Both the position numbers and the translations under genes were made by a program. From the NCBI GenBank assembly GCA_030066665.1, contig JASJBD010000069.1, positions 1-46,734 of the forward strand: a stretch of DNA of 46,734 bases, given 5' to 3'. The stretch's first letter is position 1; the number at the start of each line of letters is the position of its first letter. The stretch comes from Gammaproteobacteria bacterium. Lineage in GTDB: Bacteria; Pseudomonadota; Gammaproteobacteria; Steroidobacterales; GCA-2729495. Of this stretch, positions 17,541 through 24,908 are shown one piece after another. The notes under the pieces were generated by a model. It had not been told where the DNA came from. It worked only from the letters and a program-made list of their open reading frames with translations, and ran no database searches.

Positions 17541-18169
17541 GGCGGCGTTGTTCTGCCGTTGTCGCGCGCGGCTATGCGCGCGCCGAGGTCCTCGATCAGG
17601 TCGCCCACCAGCACGCGCTGGTAATAGTCGAGCTTTCGCGCGGTCGCAGCTTCCAGCATGTTGAGCATCTCGGCGTCATCGAGCTGCAACTGACAGCCAG
17701 CGAATCTCCCCCGCAGTACGTGATGCGGATAACTCACCATCGCGGCCAGTCTGCCGGCCCGCGCCGAACGGGCCCACAGGTCCTCGACCCGGCATGCGTC
17801 CTGCTCGACACCCTGCATGCCCTCGTCGATCACGTAGCCAAGCACAAACTGCGCCTGCCGATGGCCGGTTGCGGCAGATTGCTCGAGGTGTGGCATGGCG
17901 GCGTCCGTCTGCCCGTCGTAGAAATAAACCCTGCCCAGCTGGTAGTTGAGTCGCGCGTTGTCGGGATCCGCGGCGACGGCGTCGCGGCACGCCGCAATGC
18001 TTTCGACCACTCGCACTTCGCTACTTGATACGCCTGTTGTCACCCGATCGGGGTCCAGCGGATGAGACGCCAGTTCGTCACACCGAGTCAGGACATCTGT
18101 CCCATGCGCTGCCATGCTGCCCAGAGCCAGGACGATCCCTAGCAATTCGTGAATGGCGTGCCTTTGCAT
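17537..18169 (-). CDS. Small exported TPR/Sel1-like repeat protein
   Basis: 210 residues. The ATG at 18169 is preceded by AGGAG at good spacing and begins a signal peptide (IHELLGIVLALGSMAAHG). Two helical repeats of the TPR/Sel1 type are visible at about residues 72-135 (ARLNYQLGRVYFYDGQTDAA and MPHLEQSAATGHRQAQFVLG). Four to five Cys residues (for example CDEL, ACRDAV, DACRV, AGCQL) suggest disulfides in the periplasm. A protein-interaction role is likely by family, but no partner is known. It is the first gene of a probable three-gene minus-strand unit with the FAD oxidase and the membrane protein. Confidence 0.75.
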   Translation of the reverse strand: MQRHAIHELLGIVLALGSMAAHGTDVLTRCDELASHPLDPDRVTTGVSSSEVRVVESIAACRDAVAADPDNARLNYQLGRVYFYDGQTDAAMPHLEQSAATGHRQAQFVLGYVIDEGMQGVEQDACRVEDLWARSARAGRLAAMVSYPHHVLRGRFAGCQLQLDDAEMLNMLEAATARKLDYYQRVLVGDLIEDLGARIAARDNGRTTPP

Positions 18170-18231
18170 CGAGAACTCCTGACAATCTCAGTCCAAGCGG
18201 CTAACCTGTCTCAGGCAGTATCAGGCCAGAG

Positions 18232-18248
18232 CCGTTACAACACAACGG
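18232..18248. promoter_or_regulatory. Small inverted repeat in the divergent intergenic region (possible operator)
   Basis: CCGTT and AACGG flank a 7-base centre (ACAACAC) in the 142-base gap between the TPR-like gene and the exporter permease. A related element, CAACGG, occurs again at about 18267. The position is suitable for a repressor site controlling the exporter, but the arms are short and no regulator gene is adjacent. Confidence 0.2.
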
Positions 18249-18311
18249 TTACTGGTTAGGGACTACAACGGGAGACCTTGAGGGTTGCTGCGCGCGAACT
18301 AGCATTTTCTT

Positions 18312-20675
18312 GTGCGAGCCTTGAATCGGAAATTGGCACGTGATCTCTGGCACCTGCGTACGCAGGTGCTGGCAGTAGCACTCGTCATCGGTTCCGGCGT
18401 CGCCGTATTAATCATGTCGGTAACCACAATCGAGGCGCTCAACAACACCGCCGAGGCTTATTACGACCGGTACCGGTTCGCCAGCGTTTTTGCGCGCATG
18501 CAGCGCGCACCAAATTACGTTCGCGAGCGGGTGGAGCGTGTGCCGGGTGTGCTGGCGGTAAGCACGCGCGTGGTCAAATCCGCGGTTCTGGAGATTCCCG
18601 GTTTTGATGATCTCGTTGTCAGTCGCTTGGTCTCCATACCGGAAGGCAGGCAACCGCTGCTAAATCGTCTTGCTTTGAAAGTCGGTCGCCTGCCCGCCCT
18701 CTATGCCGTCAACGAGGTCGTTTTGTCAGAACCGTTCGCCGAGGCTCATGGTCTCTCTACGGGCAGCCAGTTTCGCGCCATCATCAACGGCAAATGGCGG
18801 GAGCTTGTTGTGGTTGGCGTCGCCCTGTCGCCGGAATTTGTCTATACGATCGGTCCCGGCGCGCTCATCCCGGATGACCGTAGATTCGGCATCATCTGGT
18901 TGGGCGAACGCGGGTTGCAGGCTGCTTTCGATCTCGACGGCGCGTTTAATGACATCAGCGTTGGCCTGATGGCTGGAGTAGCGCCTACGACCGTGATCGA
19001 GGCGCTGGATCAAATACTCGAACCTTACGGGGGATATGGTGCCTATGACAGGACAGACCAGCAGTCGCACTGGTTTCTGAGTAACCAGATAAACCAGCTT
19101 GAAACCCTGTCATTGTTGCTACCAGCCGCGTTTTTGGCGATCGCCGCATTCCTGACCAATGTCCTGCTGGCGCGCCTGATTGCGACAGACCGCAGCGAAA
19201 TTGGCTTGTTGAAAGCATTCGGTTACAGCAATGCCGAAATTGCGTGGCATTACCTGAAGTTCGTGCTCGCAATCGGAGCGACTGGCCTGCTGCTGGGAAT
19301 CGCCGCCGGGTTCTTTTTCGGCCGGATAAGCACGTCAGTCTATGCCGAGTTTTTCCGGTTTCCGTTCTTGCTGTACGAACCCGGGCCGAGAGCGCTTGCC
19401 GCGGCAGCGCTGGCGACAATCATCGCGGCTTTGGCTGGCGCATTCGCGGCTGTGCGAGCCGCGGTGATACTGCCGCCCGCCGAAGCGATGCGCCCGCCGG
19501 CACCCCCGCAGTTTAACCGAGGTCCCTTGAGTCAACTTCCAGGTATGCAACTGCTGGATCAGCCGACGCGTATTCTGCTGCGGCAGATTGGCCGGTGGCC
19601 GGGGCGATCAATCGTTTCGAGTATTGGTATTGGGATGGCCCTCGCGATCCTCATTGCGTCACTCCAGTGGCTCGATGCGGTCGAGGAGCTGGCCGACCTG
19701 TACTTCAAGCAGGCCCATGTACAAGACCTCACGGTTAGCTTTGCCGAAGCTCAGGACAGTCGCGTGGAACGTGAGCTCGCTGTTCTACCTGGCGTGATAA
19801 CGACAGAACCGATGCGCATCGTCCCCGCGAAATTTCGCTTTGGAGTGCACGAGGAGCGTCAGAACCTGCTGGGGGTTCCGGCGCACCAGGAACTGTCTCG
19901 GGTATTCGACGCCGAGGCGCGCGCTCTGGATATGCCTCCTGATGGACTCGTATTGTCTACACAGCTGGCCGAAATGCTCGGTGTGGGGATCGGTGACGAG
20001 GTGTTCATCGAGGTTCTGGAGGGCCGGCGCGTCATACTCAATCTGCCGCTTGTGGCTTTATTCGAAACCTATATCGGGTCGCCAGCCTACATGGAAATCT
20101 GCGCCCTGAACCGGGCGCTCGGTAACGGCAATGCGATCAACAGCGTGCATCTGCGCGTCGATTCGACGGAGCAGCAGGCTCTGTTTGCGGCTTTGCGGGA
20201 GACGCCGCGGATCAGTGCGGTGACAGTACGCGAGGCTGCAGTTGCTGGATATCAGGAAACACTGGCCGATACTATTCGAATATTCGTGTTGTTCTTCAGT
20301 GTATTCGCCGGCGCCCTTGCAATCGGGGTTGGTTACAACGCCGCGCGCATCGGGTTATCTGAACGAGGCCGGGAATTAGCGACTCTCCGCGTGCTGGGAT
20401 TCACTCTTCCCGAGATTACCTATATTCTGCTGGGTGAAGTCGCTGCACTGACATTGTTGGCTTTGCCGATTGGCTGCCTCGGCGGCTACGTTCTAACTTA
20501 CGTTTGGCACGGTGCCTTCGTAACCGAGTTATATCGGGTGCCGTTCATGATTCTTCCTGCGACCTACGCGATTGCAATTCTCGTCACGCTCGCCGCTACC
20601 TTACTGGCCGGACTACTGGTTGGGCGACGGCTGCATCGCCTCGACTTGATTGCCGTGCTGAAAGCGCGAGAGTAG
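18312..20675 (+). CDS. FtsX/MacB-type ABC exporter permease with two FtsX domains
   Basis: 787 residues from a GTG at 18312; the N-terminus MRALNRKLARDLWHLRTQ is what this family starts with, although no clear Shine-Dalgarno is seen. After the first helix (VLAVALVIGSGVAVLIM) comes a large periplasmic MacB-like domain, then three helices around residues 265-390 forming the first FtsX core (with IGLLKAFGYSNAEIAWHYLK as the coupling segment). A fifth helix (IVSSIGIGMALAILIASL), a second periplasmic domain, and a second FtsX core ending in VGRRLHRLDLIAVLKARE follow. This is the permease of an ATP-driven exporter that works with the periplasmic adaptor encoded next. The ATPase gene normally beside it is absent here. 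Confidence 0.9.
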   Translation: MRALNRKLARDLWHLRTQVLAVALVIGSGVAVLIMSVTTIEALNNTAEAYYDRYRFASVFARMQRAPNYVRERVERVPGVLAVSTRVVKSAVLEIPGFDDLVVSRLVSIPEGRQPLLNRLALKVGRLPALYAVNEVVLSEPFAEAHGLSTGSQFRAIINGKWRELVVVGVALSPEFVYTIGPGALIPDDRRFGIIWLGERGLQAAFDLDGAFNDISVGLMAGVAPTTVIEALDQILEPYGGYGAYDRTDQQSHWFLSNQINQLETLSLLLPAAFLAIAAFLTNVLLARLIATDRSEIGLLKAFGYSNAEIAWHYLKFVLAIGATGLLLGIAAGFFFGRISTSVYAEFFRFPFLLYEPGPRALAAAALATIIAALAGAFAAVRAAVILPPAEAMRPPAPPQFNRGPLSQLPGMQLLDQPTRILLRQIGRWPGRSIVSSIGIGMALAILIASLQWLDAVEELADLYFKQAHVQDLTVSFAEAQDSRVERELAVLPGVITTEPMRIVPAKFRFGVHEERQNLLGVPAHQELSRVFDAEARALDMPPDGLVLSTQLAEMLGVGIGDEVFIEVLEGRRVILNLPLVALFETYIGSPAYMEICALNRALGNGNAINSVHLRVDSTEQQALFAALRETPRISAVTVREAAVAGYQETLADTIRIFVLFFSVFAGALAIGVGYNAARIGLSERGRELATLRVLGFTLPEITYILLGEVAALTLLALPIGCLGGYVLTYVWHGAFVTELYRVPFMILPATYAIAILVTLAATLLAGLLVGRRLHRLDLIAVLKARE

Positions 20676-20678
20676 ACC

Positions 20679-21893
20679 ATGCCTTCCGCCATCGTTCGCC
20701 GCCTGCTTTTCTGGTCGCCTTGGGTCCTTGCGGTTGCCGTGATACTAGTGTTTCTGTTGCAGCCGGACCCCGTGCCGGTGGACATTGTGGCAGTTCAGCG
20801 GGGCCAGATCGTGTCATCGATCTCGGAGGAGGGGCAGACGCGCGTCAAGGAGGTGTTTGTAGTCTCTGCGCCCGTCCCGGGATTGATGCGCCGGATCGAG
20901 CTGCATGCCGGCGATGTCGTGACTGCAGGCGAGACCGTCGTTGCTCAGATTGAGCCCAGTGACCCGGCTTTCCTGGATGTGCGATCGATGGCCGAGGCGG
21001 AAGCCGCCATACGTGCTGCGGAGGCGAACGAACGATTCGCCGCCGCAGCCGTCCAGCGAGCCGACGCGGAGCTCGATTTCGCTCGCGCGGAGCTGCGACG
21101 CTTCGAGCAACTGGTCGAGCGTGACACTATCTCGGCCAATGAACTCGAGGCGGCGCAACGCCGGGCCAGAATTGCCGATGCCGCGCTTGAAGAGGCGCGG
21201 GCGAGTCTCAAGGCGAGGTCGTCCGAGCTGGAGCAGGCAAAAGCCCGCTTGATTGAACCGACATCCGCGCGGAATCGCCAGCGGGCAAACCTCGGGTATA
21301 TCGCAGTTTACACTCCAGTCAGCGGTACCGTGCTGCGGGTTCCCAACGAGAGTGAAGCGGTGGTCGCCGCTGGCACTCCCCTGATCGAGATTGGTGATCC
21401 ACGGCAGCTGGAGGTTGTCGTCGATCTATTGTCGACCGAGGCGGTAAATGTGGAAGCCGGGCAACGTGTGCTGATCGAGGCCTGGGGAGGTGCAGAACCG
21501 CTCGACGGAGTCGTGTACCGCGTCGAACCCTATGGTTTCACCAAGGTATCGGCATTGGGCGTTGAGGAACAACGGGTCAAGGTACTGGTCGAGCTCGTCG
21601 ATCCGCCTGAGCAATGGCGAAAACTGGGTCACGGGTTTCGTGTACACCCGCGTGTGATACTGGCCGAGGCGGAGGATATCCTGAAGCTACCGCGTGCAGC
21701 TCTGTTTCGGGATGGCGAGCGCTGGGCGGTATTCGTCGCAGTAGGCGAGATGGCGGAACTGCGGCATGTGGAACTCGGTTTGCAGAATAGCCTCGAAGCC
21801 CAGATCGTTGCGGGTCTGCAGGAGGGCGAACGCGTCGTGCTGCAACCCGGCGGCCGGGTCAGCCACGGCACGCTCATTGCGGAGCGTGGCTAA
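20679..21893 (+). CDS. HlyD/MFP-type periplasmic adaptor subunit of the exporter
   Basis: 404 residues, ATG three bases after the permease stop. An N-terminal anchor helix (WVLAVAVILVFLLQPDPVPV) is followed by a lipoyl-like half (EGQTRVKEVFVVSAPVPGLM) and a long alpha-helical hairpin at about residues 100-200, rich in Ala, Glu and Arg. A second lipoyl half (NLGYIAVYTPVSGTVLRVPN), a beta-barrel (VEAGQRVLIEAWGGAEPLDG) and a membrane-proximal domain (LKLPRAALFRDGERWAVFV, then LQEGERVVLQPGG) complete it. This is the complete membrane-fusion-protein order, so it probably links the FtsX-type permease to an outer-membrane channel. The stop overlaps that of the convergent antiporter by three bases. 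Confidence 0.92.
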   Translation: MPSAIVRRLLFWSPWVLAVAVILVFLLQPDPVPVDIVAVQRGQIVSSISEEGQTRVKEVFVVSAPVPGLMRRIELHAGDVVTAGETVVAQIEPSDPAFLDVRSMAEAEAAIRAAEANERFAAAAVQRADAELDFARAELRRFEQLVERDTISANELEAAQRRARIADAALEEARASLKARSSELEQAKARLIEPTSARNRQRANLGYIAVYTPVSGTVLRVPNESEAVVAAGTPLIEIGDPRQLEVVVDLLSTEAVNVEAGQRVLIEAWGGAEPLDGVVYRVEPYGFTKVSALGVEEQRVKVLVELVDPPEQWRKLGHGFRVHPRVILAEAEDILKLPRAALFRDGERWAVFVAVGEMAELRHVELGLQNSLEAQIVAGLQEGERVVLQPGGRVSHGTLIAERG

Positions 21894-23341
21894 GCGCTGC
21901 CGATTCTGTCGGCTCCAGCGTCTCGAAGAGACCACTTCAGCAGGCCGGGTGCCAGGAGCGTGGTCACAATCACCATCACAACAATCGACGAAAACAGGGT
22001 ATCGCTCACAACGCCGAGCGTCTTGCCGATAGACGCGAAAACGAGGCCGACCTCACCGCGCGGCAGCATGCCGAACCCGACCGCCAGTCGCCGCACGCCG
22101 CGCGGTGCGCCGAGGCCCGAGATCAATTTGCCGACGATGGCCGCGAGCACGAGATGCAGGGCAACAATGAGCACGACCGGGTCGTTGAGCGTTTCGAGCT
22201 TGACCTGAATGCCCATCAGGACGAAAAAGATCGGCAACAGGATCGCCTCCAGCGGCTGTATCAAGTCCTTGATCGAGGCGAAGTGATGCTTCTCGTCGCT
22301 TGCCGGGAAGTAGGCATCGTTGAGAAGCAGCCCGGCCATGAACGCGCCGACGATCGTGGCCAGACCGACGAGATTGGCGAACCACGCGAGGATCGTCGCA
22401 AACAAGAACGCCGTGAATAGTTTTGCCTCCACCGGATCGAGCGCGACCAGAAACCGGATCAAAATCTTCAACAGCCGCGGTCCCAGGAAGACGGCGCCGC
22501 CGAAAAAGGCTACCGACAGCAGCAACAGTCGCGTGACCTGACTGAAATTGAATTCACCGGAAACCAGGATCCCGCTGATTACGGCCAGCATGAGCAGGCC
22601 AAGAATGTCGTCGATGATGGCGGCACCAAGAATGATCCGGCCTTCGGCGGAGTGTTCCTGTCCGAGTTCCTGCAAGACCCGCGCCGTAATGCCGACGCTG
22701 GTCGCCACCAGGGTGGCCGCCACGAACAAACGCACGTCGGGATTCACATCCGGCATCAGGAAGAACAGGATGAATACTCCCAGCACAAACGGGGCAATTA
22801 CTCCGATCAAAGCGACCCGGGCTGACTCCACCCCGACACTCCGAAGCTCTGGAACACTGCTATCCAGGCCGACCAGGAACAACAGGAAGATGACGCCGTA
22901 ACGCGAAAACACGTCGACGCTGTGGGCCACCTGCAGCATGACGCCACCACGGGGTCCGTTGAGGACCTGGGTGACGGCGGCCGCGGTGTCGCCGTCGAAG
23001 AGCATGTCCGCGGTGGCGCCATTCATCAGCAGGAATACTTGCGGCACTTCGCGCAGCACGGTGATCAATTCGCCACCGCCCAGATAGCCCATGTGGCCGA
23101 TCGCAATGCCCATCAGCAATTCGCCGACCACCGCTGGCTGGTTCAGGCTCCGGGCCGCAAACCGACCCAGAATCGCCATCGACAGAATCCAGGCCACGCC
23201 AAGGATCACTGGCGCGATTGGATCGGCGTGACCGTTCTCGGTGGCCCTCACCGCCACCGGCGCCAGCAATGACGCCAGTGCGGCCAGCCAAATCAACCGA
23301 TGCCGGCTGCCTTCCCGGAGTTTTTTTGTCAGATGTTGCAC
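21890..23341 (-). CDS. CPA2-type cation:proton antiporter (Kef/NapA-like)
   Basis: 483 residues from a GTG at 23341. After an N-terminal hydrophobic segment (LIWLAALASLLAPVAVRA, possibly a signal peptide) come about 12-13 helices of the Na+/H+ exchanger domain. Recognised parts are the first core segment LNQPAVVGELLMGIAIG, FLLFLVGLDSSVPEL, the carboxylate pair in LGAAIIDDILGLLMLA (two adjacent Asp, as in electrogenic antiporters), and LPRGEVGLVFASIGKTLGV. No TrkA-N/RCK nucleotide-binding domain follows, so it is not a full KefB/C. It likely exchanges Na+ or K+ for H+ at the inner membrane. The 202-base gap upstream separates it from the divergent hyp operon. Confidence 0.88.
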   Translation of the reverse strand: MQHLTKKLREGSRHRLIWLAALASLLAPVAVRATENGHADPIAPVILGVAWILSMAILGRFAARSLNQPAVVGELLMGIAIGHMGYLGGGELITVLREVPQVFLLMNGATADMLFDGDTAAAVTQVLNGPRGGVMLQVAHSVDVFSRYGVIFLLFLVGLDSSVPELRSVGVESARVALIGVIAPFVLGVFILFFLMPDVNPDVRLFVAATLVATSVGITARVLQELGQEHSAEGRIILGAAIIDDILGLLMLAVISGILVSGEFNFSQVTRLLLLSVAFFGGAVFLGPRLLKILIRFLVALDPVEAKLFTAFLFATILAWFANLVGLATIVGAFMAGLLLNDAYFPASDEKHHFASIKDLIQPLEAILLPIFFVLMGIQVKLETLNDPVVLIVALHLVLAAIVGKLISGLGAPRGVRRLAVGFGMLPRGEVGLVFASIGKTLGVVSDTLFSSIVVMVIVTTLLAPGLLKWSLRDAGADRIGSA

Positions 23342-23543
23342 CGCAACATGCCGCCGTTGGGCAGTTGGTTGTTGTTGTTAAGCGTTGTCTTGTTTGGCCC
23401 CCAGACACTGGCATAACGGCCCGAGCCTGTCACCCCGCAGAGCGGTATATTCTCTTTTCGCGCCAATACCAATAGGCAATTACACGCACCGGTCGGCCGG
23501 CCGAATCGGGCGTGAACCAGTGCTGACAGGAAGCCATTCAACC
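23342..23543. promoter_or_regulatory. Divergent intergenic region upstream of the hyp operon, with a 12-base palindrome
   Basis: This 202-base gap must hold the hypCDFE promoter and the antiporter promoter. Seen in it: a TATATT -10-like hexamer at 23446-23451 without a recognisable -35 box at the right distance, and a perfect 12-base palindrome TCGGCCGGCCGA at 23493-23504, between that hexamer and the hypC ATG. The palindrome could be a regulator site or a chance GC-rich sequence. I found no convincing sigma-54 (-24/-12) element, although hyp operons often use one. Confidence 0.25.
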
Positions 23544-23771
23544 ATGTGCCTCGCAATTCCGATGCGGATCAAGACGATAGATGGCTTCAATGCCGTTTGC
23601 GAAGCCGGCGGTGTCGAGCGGGACGTAAGCCTCTTCATGCTGCAAACCGACTGTATCGAGCCGGGCGACCACGTGTTGGTGCATGTCGGTTACGCGATCC
23701 AGAAAGTCGCAGCTGCCGATGCCGCCGCCACCTGGCGACTGTTCGAAGAGGTCCTGGCCAGTGAAGCGTGA
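23544..23771 (+). CDS. hypC: HypC/HupF-family hydrogenase maturation chaperone
   Basis: 75 residues, the normal HypC size. It begins MCLAIPMRIK: Cys2 after the initiator Met is the invariant residue that carries the iron during assembly of the Fe(CN)2CO group and contacts the hydrogenase large-subunit precursor. The middle (GDHVLVHVGYAIQKV) is the conserved OB-fold beta strand, and the C-terminal helix ends AATWRLFEEVLASEA. The ATG at 23544 is chosen over longer in-frame starts because of this N-terminus. The stop overlaps the start of hypD. It acts in the cytoplasm with HypD and HypE. Confidence 0.95.
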   Translation: MCLAIPMRIKTIDGFNAVCEAGGVERDVSLFMLQTDCIEPGDHVLVHVGYAIQKVAAADAAATWRLFEEVLASEA

Positions 23772-24900
23772 CTCTGGAGAGCTCGCGCTGAGTTATCTGG
23801 AGCGGATTCGCAGCCTCGAACTGCGGTCGAGAACCAAAGTCATGAACGTCTGCGGTGGTCACGAGCGCACCATCACGCAAGCGGGTCTGCGCAATGTGCT
23901 ACCGGATGGCGTCGAGCTCATTCCAGGGCCCGGCTGTCCGGTCTGCATTTGTCCGGAGGAAGATATCTATCACGCCATTCAGATTGCGCGTCAGCCGCGC
24001 GTGATCCTGGCCGCCTTCGGCGACATGCTGCGGGTACCAGTGAACGCACCCAAGCGCGAACCCCGATCACTGGAGCAGGCCAAGGCGGCGGGTGCCGATG
24101 TCCGGCCGATCGCCAGCCCGCTAGAGGCCAAACGGCTCGCGACAGAATCGCCGGACCGTGACGTCGTATTTTTTGCCGCAGGATTTGAAACCACGATGGC
24201 GCCGGTCGCGGCAATGCTGGCGGAGGGCGTTCCAGCCAATCTCTGGCTGTTGCTATCGGGCCGGCTGACCTGGCCGGCGGTGGCGATGCTGCTGGAGTCG
24301 GGCCGGCCGGGTTTTGACGCCTTGATCGCGCCTGGCCATGTGGCGACCGTAATGGGTCCGGAGGAGTGGGAATTCGTCTCGCGTGACCACGCGTTGCCAA
24401 CGGCAATTGCGGGCTTCGAACCGGCAAGCCTGCTGGCGGCAACTTACGCGGTGCTGCGCCAGCTCGTCGATGGCGAGTGTCGATTGGTCAACTGTTATCC
24501 GCAGGCCGTCCGAAACGGCGGGAATGCAAGGGCGCGACAGATACTGACGAGATGTTTCGACATCGTCGCGGCGGACTGGCGTGGTATCGGCACGATTCCC
24601 GCGTCTGGATTCGCGCTGAACGATCACTTCGCCGCCCACGATGCTCGTGCTCGCGAATCCTGGATGACCGATCCGGCAGCGCGCAAACGGGCTGGAGAAA
24701 TGCCACCCGGTTGCGATTGCGCCCGCGTCGTGCTCGGCAGGATCTATCCCAATGAGTGCCAGCTGTACGGCCGCGCCTGTACACCCCGGCATCCGATCGG
24801 CCCGTGCATGGTGTCGGACGAGGGTGCCTGTCGGGTCTGGTGGGCCGGCGGCATTCGCGAAAGTGTCACGACTGAACGTCCGGCGGCAAAGGCCGTGTAA
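23761..24900 (+). CDS. hypD: HypD, Fe-S scaffold for hydrogenase Fe(CN)2CO assembly
   Basis: 379 residues from a GTG at 23761 that overlaps the hypC stop by 11 bases; this start gives the usual HypD length, whereas the longer frame adds non-homologous residues. Key sites: Cys31 in MNVCGGHERT (the catalytic CGGH motif), Cys59 and Cys62 in GPGCPVCICPEED, and the C-terminal [4Fe-4S] cysteines within CDCARVVLGRIYPNECQLYG and ACTPRHPIGPCMVSDEGACR. HypD receives CO and cyanide ligands with HypC and HypE and passes the assembled group to the large subunit. It is translationally coupled to hypC and followed nine bases later by hypF. Confidence 0.95.
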   Translation: MKRDSGELALSYLERIRSLELRSRTKVMNVCGGHERTITQAGLRNVLPDGVELIPGPGCPVCICPEEDIYHAIQIARQPRVILAAFGDMLRVPVNAPKREPRSLEQAKAAGADVRPIASPLEAKRLATESPDRDVVFFAAGFETTMAPVAAMLAEGVPANLWLLLSGRLTWPAVAMLLESGRPGFDALIAPGHVATVMGPEEWEFVSRDHALPTAIAGFEPASLLAATYAVLRQLVDGECRLVNCYPQAVRNGGNARARQILTRCFDIVAADWRGIGTIPASGFALNDHFAAHDARARESWMTDPAARKRAGEMPPGCDCARVVLGRIYPNECQLYGRACTPRHPIGPCMVSDEGACRVWWAGGIRESVTTERPAAKAV

Positions 24901-24908
24901 GCAGCACG

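Noticed and set aside
23385..23543. Upstream extension of HypC by 53 residues
   Set aside because: HypC must begin Met-Cys for the functional Cys2, and the extension has no conserved features.
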